64,000 nucleotides of DNA from Gemmatimonadota bacterium (GTDB lineage: Bacteria > Gemmatimonadota > Gemmatimonadetes > Longimicrobiales > Gaopeijiaceae), in contig JAPPNN010000010.1 in the NCBI GenBank assembly GCA_028873815.1, positions 50,820 through 114,819 of the forward strand. Direction: 5' to 3'. A model generated the notes under the pieces. The model had not been told where the DNA came from, did not search any database, and was given only the letters and a program-made list of their open reading frames with translations. Each line of letters starts with the position of its first letter. The first letter of the stretch is position 1. The translations under genes and the position numbers were made by a program. Of this stretch, positions 25,179 through 34,593 are shown piece by piece.

Positions 25179-27683
25179 TCAGTTCCCGACCACGTTCACC
25201 CGCATGAACCAGATGCGTCCCGCGACACCGTAGGGCGACTCGGAGGGATACTCCATCGTCCACAGCTGCGCCACGGAATCGTCCGGGAGCCTGTTCGGCA
25301 GCCTGTCCAGCAGGTTGTTGGCGCCCAGCCCCAGACGGATCCGGTCGGCTATCTGCACCGTGACCTCCAGGTCGGCGATGGCGGCGGCGTCGATCGTGAC
25401 GTTCTCCTCGAAGATGAACGGGGTAGTGACCGACCCGATGTGGTTCACGCTGAACCTGGCACCCAGGCCGCGGGCGGAGCGGATGTCAGCGCTCACCCCG
25501 ATCCGGCGTCCGGGCTGCGCCTGCTCGATCAGGGTCTGCTGCGTGGCGCCAATGAAGTTCTCGTTCCGGTTGGCGGTGATCTCGGTGCTGTTCCGGTGCA
25601 GGCTGGCCGACAGATCTGCGGCGCCCCAGGCCATACCGCGGAACCGCCAGCTCGCCACCAGGTCGAGTCCCCGGGTGCGTGTGTCGATCGCATTGGTCCA
25701 GAACGCCACGGCGTCCACCGGCCGGCCCTGGAAGCGGGCGCCGGTACGAAGCCCGTGGCTCGGACCCAGGCTCTGCGTCAATGCGATGGCGTCGGCCACC
25801 GCAACGCGGTAGTAGTCGGCGGTCACGAGCAGGCCGCTGTCGCTGGAATAGACGAACCCGCCGGTGAAGCTCAGCGACGTCTCGTGGCTCAGGGAGCACG
25901 CCCCGAAGTCGGCGCACGCGATCTGATCGCCTTCGGGAAGGAATCCAGCGCTCACCAGACCCTTGCTGCCGCCCACGAAACCGATCGTATTGAAGCCTCG
26001 CTGGGGCAGGCGCGGCGCACGGAAGCCCGTCGAGACAGCTGCCCGCAGCGCGGCGCCGGACGCGCCGAGTTCGACGCGGCCAGCCACCTTGCCGGTGAGT
26101 GAGTTGCCAGCGTCGGTGTATTGCTCGAAGCGCAAGGCACCGCTCAGCGTCGCGGCGTCGGACGGGCGCAACTCCATGTCCGCGTACGCTCCGAAGCTGT
26201 TGCGATCCCGCTCGCTCAGCGCAGCAGAGCTGGTGCTGTAGCCGGGGTAGCCCTGGATCCCGCAGCTCGCGAACACCGACCCGTCGTTCTGGTGATGGGC
26301 GGCCGGAAAGCTGCCGGGAGTGTCGCTCGGTCCGCACGCCCACGAGGCCCGGTCGCCAGCCTCCATCCAGTACGAGTCCCTCCGGAAGGCACCGCCCAAA
26401 GCCAGGAATGCGGGGGTCGAGCCGACTTCGAGCTCTCGCGTCGCGTCGGCGTTCAGCGTCCATTGGCGCACGTTCAAACCCCCGCTGAACGTGTTGCGCG
26501 GTCCCGCATTTGCCGCGATGGACGCTCCGTCCGTCCCGGGATTGTTGGCCAGGTACTCGGCCGCGTAGGACGGGTTGATCGAATTGGCGGCACCGAAGGC
26601 GAACCGGCCATGGCCGAAGCCGAGACTGAGATCGCCCGACCACTCGCCCACATCGCCGCGCAGCCCCGCCACGGCCGACTTGTCTGCCAGGTCCGACTCC
26701 TCGATGGGGAAGAACCCGTCCGGATAGACATGGCTGACCGTGCGCGGAACCCAGTCGGCCTTTCGATACAGGCCATCGGAGACCGCCTCGCGGCCGGAGT
26801 ATCCCCCGAAGGCGTACAATTCGCCCGACTCGCCGACCGGGACCGCGGCGTTGGCCATGAAGCCCGCGCCCCTGTAGTCCGGCTCGCCGTTGCGCTGCAG
26901 CTGGATGACCTTGCCGCCATCCGCGCACGGGCCGTAGGACGGGTCGGGACCGAAGCAGGTGGGTGCGGCACCCGCCCGGTTCGTCACCTCCTGCCTGGCC
27001 ACCTCCATGGTGACGTTGAGGAATCCGTCCCCGAGGGGCACACCCGCGTTGGCCGACGTGATCAGTCTCATCCCGTCGCCACGGGACGTTCGGCCGAGAA
27101 ACGTTGCCGCGTCGATCCCGCTGGCGTCGTCCTTGAGCACGATGTTGATCACGCCGGCGATCGCGTCCGAGCCGTACTGCGAGGCGGCGCCCTCGCGCAG
27201 CACCTCTATGCGCTTGATCGCGTGGACGGGAATCGCGCGCAGGTCGGTGCCGGTGGTGCCTTGTCCCGACACCGCGAGCACCTTGGCGAACGCTACCCCG
27301 TGACGCCGCTTGCCGTTCACCAGCACAAGCACCTGGTCCCCGTTCATTCCGCGCAGCGTGGCCACGTGGAGGGCGGCGCCGTCCCCTGCGGACAGGCGCG
27401 TGGAGTTGAAGGAGGGGGCGATCCGTCCCAGGACTTCGGCAAGATCGACTTCTCCCAGGCGCGCGATCTCCTCGGCGCCGTAAATGTCCACGGGCACGGG
27501 GAGGGTGGCCGGGTCTGCCACGCCTGCACGCGAACCAACGACCACTTCAAGTGCCTCCACCTCGAAAACGGTGTCGGGAGGTTCCTGTGCCAGTGCCGGG
27601 CCGCTCATCACTCCGGTCGCCGTGATGAAGCAGATGGCCGTGGGCACGCCGACCTGTGGCGCGGCGTTCGGGGTTATCTTCAT
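25179..27683 (-). CDS. TonB-dependent receptor
   Basis: Outer-membrane receptor, 834 residues, with a signal peptide (cleaved near PALAQE, about residue 33) and GAGGAGAAGG before the ATG. There is no N-terminal regulatory domain: the plug begins directly (VEALEVVVGSRAG; RGMNGDQVLVLVNGKRRHG; RIEVLREGAASQYGSDAIAGVINIVLK), followed by a barrel. Cys-containing extracellular segments (TCFGPDPSYGPCADG; ASWACGP; ASCGIQGYPG; ACADFGACS) suggest disulfide-stabilised loops. The plug style, with GTTGTDLRAIPVHAIKRIE, is that of receptors for large organic nutrients. It diverges from the DUF5916 gene, and the 102-base gap 27684-27785 should hold both promoters. Confidence 0.9.
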   Translation of the reverse strand: MKITPNAAPQVGVPTAICFITATGVMSGPALAQEPPDTVFEVEALEVVVGSRAGVADPATLPVPVDIYGAEEIARLGEVDLAEVLGRIAPSFNSTRLSAGDGAALHVATLRGMNGDQVLVLVNGKRRHGVAFAKVLAVSGQGTTGTDLRAIPVHAIKRIEVLREGAASQYGSDAIAGVINIVLKDDASGIDAATFLGRTSRGDGMRLITSANAGVPLGDGFLNVTMEVARQEVTNRAGAAPTCFGPDPSYGPCADGGKVIQLQRNGEPDYRGAGFMANAAVPVGESGELYAFGGYSGREAVSDGLYRKADWVPRTVSHVYPDGFFPIEESDLADKSAVAGLRGDVGEWSGDLSLGFGHGRFAFGAANSINPSYAAEYLANNPGTDGASIAANAGPRNTFSGGLNVRQWTLNADATRELEVGSTPAFLALGGAFRRDSYWMEAGDRASWACGPSDTPGSFPAAHHQNDGSVFASCGIQGYPGYSTSSAALSERDRNSFGAYADMELRPSDAATLSGALRFEQYTDAGNSLTGKVAGRVELGASGAALRAAVSTGFRAPRLPQRGFNTIGFVGGSKGLVSAGFLPEGDQIACADFGACSLSHETSLSFTGGFVYSSDSGLLVTADYYRVAVADAIALTQSLGPSHGLRTGARFQGRPVDAVAFWTNAIDTRTRGLDLVASWRFRGMAWGAADLSASLHRNSTEITANRNENFIGATQQTLIEQAQPGRRIGVSADIRSARGLGARFSVNHIGSVTTPFIFEENVTIDAAAIADLEVTVQIADRIRLGLGANNLLDRLPNRLPDDSVAQLWTMEYPSESPYGVAGRIWFMRVNVVGN

Positions 27684-27785
27684 GACGCCCTTCTCCTCTG
27701 TGGCCCTTCAACGCGGCTCGCCGATCAGCTGTCCATGGTAGTTGGGTTCCACCGACTTTTCCCCAGCCACAACCGGTTACCGTAA

Positions 27786-30095
27786 GTGACGCAACCACGC
27801 ATCGCAACGACGCATTCTCGCCTTCCACTCAGGGCCCTGATCTCGCTGGCCGCCGGGCTCCTCGCAGCCGCAGCCGCCGGCCCGACCGGCGCGCGCGCTC
27901 AACAGGCCTCTGTCAACGGCAACGGCGGGGCGGCCGACGCTCCAGCGACCAGTGTTGCCATCGCCGCCCGCGTCGACGCACCGCCGGTCATCGACGGCGT
28001 CCCCGACGACGCTGTCTGGCGCACCGCCACGCCCCTCGCCGACTTCACCCAGCGTGAGCCGGCCGACGGCCAGCCCGCCTCCGAGCCCACCGAACTCCGC
28101 ATCCTTTTCGACCAGGACGCTGTCTACGTGGCCGTCTGGGCCTACGACTCCAAGGCGGACGCCATCGTCCCGGGCGAGTCCATCCGCGACTACGAGGTCA
28201 CCGACGCGGACGCGGTGATCATGGTTTTCGACACGTACAACGACCAGCAGAACGGCTTCGTCTTCGGCACCACGCCCGCGGGGATCGAGTACGACGGACA
28301 GGTCGCAGCCCAGGGCGGCGGTGGCGGGTTTTTCCTCGGCGGCGGCATGAACAACCAGCGGCGGTTCCAGCGGGGCGCCGGAGGTGGCTTCAACAAGAAC
28401 TGGGACGGCAGCTGGACGGTGGCCACGTCCCGTGACGCCGATGGCTGGTACGCCGAGTTCCGCATCCCGTTCAGCACGCTGCGCTACGGGTCCGAAACCG
28501 ACACCTGGGGCTTCAATGTCTCCCGCGGGATCCGCCGGCTCAACGAAGAGGACTTCTGGGCGGCCGTGCCCCGGGAGTTCGGGCTATACCGGCTCGACTT
28601 CGCGGGCCAGCTGACGGGCGTCGAACCGCCGTTCCGCCGCTCCGCGACGGTTACGCCCTACGTGCTGGCGGCGTCGACCCGCGACTACACCGACGCATCG
28701 CAGACCGCGTTCGGCCGGCAGGCCGAGTTCGGGGGCGAGGCCAAGGTGCAGGTCACCCAGGGCCTTACCCTGGACATGACCGTGAACACCGACTTCGCCC
28801 AGGTGGAGGTCGACGACCAGCAGGTCAACCTGACCCGCTTCTCGTTGCTGTTCCCAGAGAAACGCCCGTTTTTCCTCGAGAACGCGGGCTTCTTCACCGT
28901 CGGGGCAGGGGGCGCCGACCTCTTCTTCAGCCGCCGCATCGGAATCTCGGACGGCCAGCCGGTCCCCATCACGGGCGGAGGCAGGCTGTCGGGGCGTGTG
29001 GCGGGCCTGAATCTGGGCCTGTTGCACATCGAGACCGGCGCCAACGAAGTGGGGGATCCGGAGAACTCCTACTCGGTCGCGCGCGTCGCGAAGGAACTGC
29101 CGAACCGCTCCCGCATCGGGGGTCTTGTCGTGAACCGTGCCGGCAACCTGAGCGGGGACTACAACCGCACGTACGCTATCGACGGCAGCATCGGCATCGG
29201 GGACCAACTCACGCTGACCTCGTTCGTGGCGCGGACCGACACGCCGGAGCTGGAAGGCGCGGACGCCGCGTGGGACGTCACGGCTGCCTGGAGCAGCCGG
29301 CGCTTCGCTGCCAACGCCACCGTGCGCGAGATCGGCGAGCACTTCAACCCCGAGGTCGGCTTTCTTCCCCGCAACGGCCACCGCTACCTCCAGCTCTTCG
29401 GCATGTGGCTTGTGCGGCCCGCGACGGTCTTCCGCGAAATCCGCCCGCACGTCTCCTACTTCACCTACCGCACCGTCCGCAGCGGCGTGAAAAACGGCTT
29501 CAACGAATCGGCCCGCTGGCACATCGACAGCCACTGGCAGTGGAACTCCGGGATGGAGCTTCACACCGGGGCGAACTACATCACCGAGGGGCTCTACGAA
29601 TCCTTCGCGATTCCCGGCACCGATGTCGTCGTGCCCACGGGGACCTACAGGGGCTGGGAATCCCAGATCGTCTTCTTCACCGACCAGTCCCGGCCGGTAG
29701 CCCTGAACACCCGCTTCAACTGGGGCTCGTTCCTCTCCGGCACCAAGCGCACCACAACCGCCGACCTGACGCTTCGCCGCGGCGCGCGCACCAGTGCCGG
29801 GGTCCGCCTCTCCTACAACGACGTGATGCTCCCCCAGGGCGACTTCACCGCCACATTGGCCGGGATCAACCTGGGCTACTTCTTCACGCCCCGGGTCTAC
29901 GTGCAGTCCCTCATCCAGTACTCAGACCAGATCGACACCTGGTCCGCCAATATCCGCTTCGGCTGGCTCAACACCGCCGGAACGGGCCTGTTCATCGTCT
30001 ACAACGAGGTGCAGGGAATCGAGACGCTGACGGGACCGCTGGGCCGCTCGGTTTATCTTAAGTTTACCCGGCAGCTAAACGTGTTGGGGGGTTAG
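27786..30095 (+). CDS. DUF5916 protein with a CBM9-like N-terminal domain
   Basis: 769 residues from the GTG at 27786; the signal peptide ends near GARAQQ. No Shine-Dalgarno is visible before the GTG. The first domain (about 60-250: PPVIDGVPDDAVWRTATPL, LRILFDQDAVYVAVWAYDS) is the CBM9-like beta-sandwich found with DUF5916. The rest looks like an outer-membrane beta-barrel of alternating aromatic/charged strands. A Gly-rich insert (GGGGGFFLGGG and QRGAGGG, residues about 178-200) sits within the first domain. Such proteins often neighbour TonB receptors and secreted peptidases in Bacteroidota and Gemmatimonadota. Function is unproven; carbohydrate binding or transport are possibilities. Confidence 0.88.
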   Translation: MTQPRIATTHSRLPLRALISLAAGLLAAAAAGPTGARAQQASVNGNGGAADAPATSVAIAARVDAPPVIDGVPDDAVWRTATPLADFTQREPADGQPASEPTELRILFDQDAVYVAVWAYDSKADAIVPGESIRDYEVTDADAVIMVFDTYNDQQNGFVFGTTPAGIEYDGQVAAQGGGGGFFLGGGMNNQRRFQRGAGGGFNKNWDGSWTVATSRDADGWYAEFRIPFSTLRYGSETDTWGFNVSRGIRRLNEEDFWAAVPREFGLYRLDFAGQLTGVEPPFRRSATVTPYVLAASTRDYTDASQTAFGRQAEFGGEAKVQVTQGLTLDMTVNTDFAQVEVDDQQVNLTRFSLLFPEKRPFFLENAGFFTVGAGGADLFFSRRIGISDGQPVPITGGGRLSGRVAGLNLGLLHIETGANEVGDPENSYSVARVAKELPNRSRIGGLVVNRAGNLSGDYNRTYAIDGSIGIGDQLTLTSFVARTDTPELEGADAAWDVTAAWSSRRFAANATVREIGEHFNPEVGFLPRNGHRYLQLFGMWLVRPATVFREIRPHVSYFTYRTVRSGVKNGFNESARWHIDSHWQWNSGMELHTGANYITEGLYESFAIPGTDVVVPTGTYRGWESQIVFFTDQSRPVALNTRFNWGSFLSGTKRTTTADLTLRRGARTSAGVRLSYNDVMLPQGDFTATLAGINLGYFFTPRVYVQSLIQYSDQIDTWSANIRFGWLNTAGTGLFIVYNEVQGIETLTGPLGRSVYLKFTRQLNVLGG

Positions 30096-30193
30096 TCCGC
30101 TGACGGGACCGTGATCGCGGCCGCTACATTGACGCACCCCAGCCGGGGTCTCGTCCTCCGTCATCGCTGCGTCGCCAGCTTCAGCCCCCTCGC

Positions 30194-32038
30194 ATGACCA
30201 ACCCCGTCCGCCAGGTTCTTCACCGCGTCTTCGGCTATCCCGACTTCATCGGCCAGCAGGAAGCCGTGATCGAGCACACGGTGGCTGGCGGCGACAGCCT
30301 GGTGCTGATGCCGACCGGGGGCGGCAAGTCCCTGTGCTACCAGATCCCGGCGATCGTGCGGGACGGCGTGGGGGTGGTGGTCTCGCCCCTCATCGCCCTC
30401 ATGCGGGATCAGGTCGAGGGCCTCCGCCAGACCGGGGTGCGGGCCGCCTGCCTCAACTCGACCCTCAGCTACCGCGAGGTGGTGGAGACGGAAGCCGCGG
30501 TCGCAGCGGGCAAGCTCGATCTGCTCTACATCGCCCCCGAACGCCTGCTCGGCGAACGCACGCTAGCGCTGCTGTCACGCACTCGGCTGGCCCTCTTCGC
30601 CATCGACGAAGCCCACTGCGTATCCCAGTGGGGCCACGACTTCCGCCCGGAATACCTCCAGCTCTCGGAACTGCCGGAGCTCTTTCCGGATGTGCCAAGG
30701 ATCGCGCTCACCGCGACGGCCGACGAGCCCACGCGCCGTGAGATCGTCGACCGGTTGAGCCTGCGGGATGCTCCCCTCTTTGTCAGCGGCTTCGATCGCC
30801 CGAACATCCGCTACCATGTCGTCCCGAAGAACAACGCGCGGGCCCAACTGCGCGGATTCCTGGCGGGTCACGACGGCGCTGCCGGCATCGTGTACTGCCT
30901 GTCCCGGCGCAAGGTCGACGAGACCGCCGAGTGGCTCCGCGGGATCGGAGTGAACGCGCTGCCATACCACGCCGGCCTAGACGGGGCGACCCGGCAGCGT
31001 CACCAGGATCGCTTCGTCCGCGAGAACAGTGTCGTCATCGTGGCCACGATCGCCTTCGGCATGGGGATCGACAAGCCCGATGTGCGCTTCGTGGCCCACC
31101 TGGACCTCCCCAAGAGCATCGAGGCCTACTACCAGGAGACGGGCCGCGCGGGACGGGATGGCGAGCCCGCCGACGCGTGGATGGTCTACGGACTGCAGGA
31201 AGTGGTCACCTTGCGGGGCATGGTCGAAAAATCCGAGGCGGGCGAGGCGAGAAAGCGGCTTGAGGTGCGCAAGCTCGACGCCATGCTCGGGTACTGCGAA
31301 CTCGCGACCTGCCGGCGCCGTACGCTGCTCGGGTACTTCAGCGAGAGCCTCCCCGGGGATTGCGGCAACTGCGACAACTGCCTGACGCCCGTGGCGGTCT
31401 GGAACGCCACCGAGGCCTCGCAGAAAGCCATGTCTTGCGTCCAACGGACGGGACAGCGCTTCGGTGCCGCATACCTTACCGATGTCTTGCGCGGGCGTGA
31501 CACAGAACGCATCCGGCGTTTCGGCCACGACCGGCTGTCGACATTCGGCGTCGGTGCGGATCTCGACCCACACCAGTGGCGCTCGGTCTTCCGCCAACTC
31601 GTCGCTCGTGGCCTTCTCAGCGTGGAGATCGAGAAATACGGTTCCATCCGGTTGACCGATGCCAGCCGGCCGGTCCTGCGCGGTGAGGCCGAGGTGCACA
31701 TGCGCATGGACGCACGGTCAGCCGCGGCAAGGCCGAAACGGACGGCGCGCGAGGTCCCGCCCGCCCCCGATCCGGCCACGTGGGACGAAGGGCTGTGGGA
31801 AGCTCTGCGCAAGCGCCGCACCGAACTCGCGCAGGCCCAGAGCGTCCCCCCCTACGTGATCTTCCACGACGCGACGCTGAGGGAGATGGTGGCGCGGCGC
31901 CCTCGCACCCGGGAGGATTTTGCCGCACTCACCGGCGTGGGAGAGACGAAGCTGCGCCGCTACGCTGACGACTTCCTGGCAGTGATCACGGCGCACCCGG
32001 CTGAGGGCGACAGACCTGAACCGGCTGCTCGCCGCTGA
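30194..32038 (+). CDS. recQ: ATP-dependent DNA helicase RecQ
   Basis: 3'-5' SF2 helicase for recombination and fork repair, 614 residues. Walker A TGGGKS (residues 41-46), DEAH (138-141), motif IV-VI region with [10 protein letters not shown], then the zinc-binding RQC subdomain ([10 protein letters not shown]...CGNCDNC). The winged-helix follows, then a C-terminal HRDC domain ([16 protein letters not shown] to [17 protein letters not shown]). The start ATG at 30194 has no clear Shine-Dalgarno. It probably stands alone: 98 bases separate it from the DUF5916 gene, and a minus-strand operon converges on it. A weak 6-bp hairpin GGGCCG/CGGCCC lies at 32068-32084. Confidence 0.96.
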   Translation: MTNPVRQVLHRVFGYPDFIGQQEAVIEHTVAGGDSLVLMPTGGGKSLCYQIPAIVRDGVGVVVSPLIALMRDQVEGLRQTGVRAACLNSTLSYREVVETEAAVAAGKLDLLYIAPERLLGERTLALLSRTRLALFAIDEAHCVSQWGHDFRPEYLQLSELPELFPDVPRIALTATADEPTRREIVDRLSLRDAPLFVSGFDRPNIRYHVVPKNNARAQLRGFLAGHDGAAGIVYCLSRRKVDETAEWLRGIGVNALPYHAGLDGATRQRHQDRFVRENSVVIVATIAFGMGIDKPDVRFVAHLDLPKSIEAYYQETGRAGRDGEPADAWMVYGLQEVVTLRGMVEKSEAGEARKRLEVRKLDAMLGYCELATCRRRTLLGYFSESLPGDCGNCDNCLTPVAVWNATEASQKAMSCVQRTGQRFGAAYLTDVLRGRDTERIRRFGHDRLSTFGVGADLDPHQWRSVFRQLVARGLLSVEIEKYGSIRLTDASRPVLRGEAEVHMRMDARSAAARPKRTAREVPPAPDPATWDEGLWEALRKRRTELAQAQSVPPYVIFHDATLREMVARRPRTREDFAALTGVGETKLRRYADDFLAVITAHPAEGDRPEPAARR

Positions 32039-32067
32039 CCGGAATCGGGGTGATGTCCGAGACCATG

Positions 32068-32084
32068 GGGCCGTGGCTCGGCCC
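32068..32084 (+). terminator. Weak hairpin after recQ
   Basis: GGGCCG-TGGCT-CGGCCC, a 6-bp stem with a 5-base loop, 30 bases after the recQ stop. TTTT follows about 17 bases later, not directly, so termination here is uncertain. Confidence 0.25.
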
Positions 32085-32112
32085 GTGGGCTGGCGAGCAG
32101 GTTTTCCTTCTG

Positions 32113-32134
32113 CCCTAGCCCTAGCCCTAGCCCT
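32113..32134. repeat. CCCTAG tandem repeat covering a gene end
   Basis: CCCTAG repeated three times plus CCCT (32113-32134). On the minus strand it reads GGGCTAG repeats and supplies the stop of the 32127-32681 gene plus two further in-frame TAG codons in tandem. Confidence 0.8.
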
Positions 32135-32681
32135 CTTCCTCGGCGTTGGCGGCCACAAACGCTTCGGCGAAGATCGCCAACCTGGCCTGCAGCTCGACAC
32201 CGAGCGCGGCCGGGACGGTTCCCGCCTCGGCGACTCCGACACCCGTGGTCCACCACGTGACGGCCTCGGACAGGGTGATCTGGTTGTCGCGGATCATCTG
32301 CGTCGCCTGCTGCACGCGAACCGACACCGAGTAGCCCACGACCCCCGCCACCCCGCCTCCGCACTCGACCGTGACCCTGAGCTCGGGGATTCCCGGGCTC
32401 TCGAGCATCTCGCGTTCGGTCAGGAGCGGCACCTCCGCCGTCTCCAGCGCGGCCACTGCGTCCGTCCGTACGGACTCAGCCGAGAGACCGGCGCCCTCGC
32501 ACCCCTGGTTGGTCTCGGCGCGCACATGCACGCCGACAAGGTCCTCCAGGGTGTATCGATTCCACTCGGTGTCCTGGGCGGCTCCCGACGCCGGCAAACA
32601 CAGCATCGCGGCCGCGGCGGCGACCAGCGGGGCCGCGCCGCGCCGCGCCGGCGCCGGTCCGTCGGGCGCTCTCCCCTCCAT
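32127..32681 (-). CDS. Small secreted protein, unknown function
   Basis: 184 residues from the ATG at 32681, which overlaps the ankyrin-gene stop as TGATG, so it is the last gene of the DUF1592-DUF1552-ankyrin operon. A signal peptide is visible (PLVAAAAAMLCLPASGAAQ). The mature part has two Cys (QGCEGAG and VECGGG) that could pair, alternating beta strands and helices (RTDAVAALETAEVPLLTE; SVSVRVQQATQMIRDNQI), and an acidic end (EEEG). I do not recognise the family. It ends inside a CCCTAG tandem repeat that gives three successive in-frame stops. Confidence 0.75.
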   Translation of the reverse strand: MEGRAPDGPAPARRGAAPLVAAAAAMLCLPASGAAQDTEWNRYTLEDLVGVHVRAETNQGCEGAGLSAESVRTDAVAALETAEVPLLTEREMLESPGIPELRVTVECGGGVAGVVGYSVSVRVQQATQMIRDNQITLSEAVTWWTTGVGVAEAGTVPAALGVELQARLAIFAEAFVAANAEEEG

Positions 32682-34585
32682 CAGTTGCCCCCGCAGGAAC
32701 GGCACTGGTGGCTGTTGCGCGAACCGAGCTTCTCGAGCAGCGCGACGGTTGCCGGGTGGGGCTGCGCCCGCTGCTCCGGGCTGTTCGCCAGGTCCGCCGT
32801 GGTCTGGCCGCGCCGACTGATGGCGTGGATGTCCACGCCGCGGCTGACCAGGAACAGGATCGTCTCGTTGTCACCTCTGGCCGCCGAATGGTGGATGGCG
32901 TTGTAGCCATCCTTGTCGCGCAGGTTCGGGTCGACACCGAGTTCGTCGATCAGGTAGCGTACCGCGGGAAGCCATCCGTCGGGGACGGCGCGGTGCTGCT
33001 GAGCCACCCTGGAAGTGCCGAACCCGACGCCCGACGCTGCGTGGAGGGGGTGTACGGCGGGCCCCCCGACCGGAACGGGGGGCAACCCGGATGGATCGGC
33101 CGGGGTTTCCTCGGGACGGGTGTCAGGGAAGTTCGGATCGAAGAAGCGGCGGCGGTCCGGCAGCCTGATCGTCCAGATGTTCGGGTCCGCCCCGTACTCG
33201 ACGAGAAGGCGCATGGCTTCCACGTCGGTGGCGTATGCCGCTCGCCAGAAGGGGGTGGCCCCGGTGAAATCCACACCCATGCGGCCCGCATTGTAGGCAG
33301 CGTACCAGATGTGTGTCGTGGTGCGCTGGTTGGGATCCGCACCCGCTTCGAGCAGCAGCCTCGTGAATTCGAGGTAGTCCGTCTCCTGCTGGCGGAAGGC
33401 CTGCGGTTGCGGATACCAGGTCCTGAGCGACCACTCGATGTTGAGCGTGGCGAAGAGAGGCCCTGCGCCGTCATCGCTGACGATGTTGGGGTCGGCCCCA
33501 CGCTCGAGCAGGTCACGGCCGAGGTCGTAATTGCCGTTGATCACGGCGACCAGCATGGGGGAGGACTGGTCGCCCGCCGTGAGCTGGTTGATTTCCGCAC
33601 CCCTGTCAAGGAGCAGCGCGGCGGTCGAGCGATGCCCCTCACGCGTTGCGTAGTGGAGCGCGCTGAAACCGCCCTGCTTTCCGATCTGCTGTGCCGAGGT
33701 CAGAGCCTTTACCGGGGGTTCTTCGGGCGGCTCGGCCGGTTCATCCGGCTCAGGCTGTCCCGGGGAGGCCGGCTGTCCGGGGTTGCCGGGCTGCCGTGCC
33801 TGCGCGCCCTGGGCCGGGTTGCGGGGCCGCTGTCCCTGCGCGGGCACCGGTGACGCAGAGGCCTCGCTGACCTCTTCCTCCTCCTCCGGCTCCTCCGCGG
33901 CCGCCTTCACGCGCGCACGCTGGCGCTGTTCGGCCCGCAGACTCTGGTCGATGGCTTCGTAGTCCTTGACCCGCGTGACCAGGGAAACATCGGCGCCGGC
34001 ATCCAGGAGGGCATTCAGCGCCCCGTCCGCACCGCGGACCGCGGCGAACATCAGGGGCGTCCGCTCGGCAAAGCTGTCCCTCGCATTCACGTTGCCGCCG
34101 TGCGCGACCAGCGCTTCGATCACGCCCGCCGCGTCCGCGTCGGCCGCAAAGTGCATTGCGCTCACGCCGGTGGTGGTAAACACGTCGGGATCTGCGCCCG
34201 CTTCAAGGATCAGTGTTGCGACTTCGGTGTGTCCTCCCCGACTGGCCAGATGCAGTGGCGTATAGCCCCCCAGGCGCGTCGTGGCACGAAATGTCGCCCC
34301 CGCGTACAGAAGCGTCTTCACGATGCCGACGTCGTTGTTGCGCGCGGCCCAGTGAAGTGCCGTCATTCCGTCGCTCTGGGCCGTGTTGACGTCGGCGCCC
34401 TGCCTCAACAGCGCTTGCACCGTCTCCAGATCGCCGCGCTCGGCTGCATCCGCGACCGGTGACTCGAGGGGCGAGCCGGCGCCCACCGCACCAATCAGCG
34501 ACGCAAATGCGAGGAGCCGGACAGCCCGGCGTTTCGAACGCGACCTCCCGACCGGGGACCGGCCAGATCCGTCTGCAGTCATCAT
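32681..34585 (-). CDS. Exported ankyrin-repeat protein
   Basis: About 634 residues. A perfect AGGAGG lies just upstream and overlaps the TAG stop of the DUF1552 gene; spacing favours the second ATG (34582) over the first (34585). The N-terminus is basic with a hydrophobic stretch (RLLAFASLIGAVGAGS), so it is probably exported. Ankyrin repeats lie in two blocks (about 45-200 and 300-620), for example MTALHWAARNNDVGIVKTLL, YTPLHLASRGGHTEVATLIL and YNAIHHSAARGDNETILFLV. They are separated by a Pro/Gln/Gly-rich linker (about 225-290). The C-terminus is CRSCGGN, a C-x2-C pair. Periplasmic ankyrin proteins are protein-binding scaffolds; the partner is probably the DUF1592 or DUF1552 protein encoded upstream. 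Confidence 0.88.
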   Translation of the reverse strand: MMTADGSGRSPVGRSRSKRRAVRLLAFASLIGAVGAGSPLESPVADAAERGDLETVQALLRQGADVNTAQSDGMTALHWAARNNDVGIVKTLLYAGATFRATTRLGGYTPLHLASRGGHTEVATLILEAGADPDVFTTTGVSAMHFAADADAAGVIEALVAHGGNVNARDSFAERTPLMFAAVRGADGALNALLDAGADVSLVTRVKDYEAIDQSLRAEQRQRARVKAAAEEPEEEEEVSEASASPVPAQGQRPRNPAQGAQARQPGNPGQPASPGQPEPDEPAEPPEEPPVKALTSAQQIGKQGGFSALHYATREGHRSTAALLLDRGAEINQLTAGDQSSPMLVAVINGNYDLGRDLLERGADPNIVSDDGAGPLFATLNIEWSLRTWYPQPQAFRQQETDYLEFTRLLLEAGADPNQRTTTHIWYAAYNAGRMGVDFTGATPFWRAAYATDVEAMRLLVEYGADPNIWTIRLPDRRRFFDPNFPDTRPEETPADPSGLPPVPVGGPAVHPLHAASGVGFGTSRVAQQHRAVPDGWLPAVRYLIDELGVDPNLRDKDGYNAIHHSAARGDNETILFLVSRGVDIHAISRRGQTTADLANSPEQRAQPHPATVALLEKLGSRNSHQCRSCGGN

Positions 34586-34593
34586 TCCACCTC

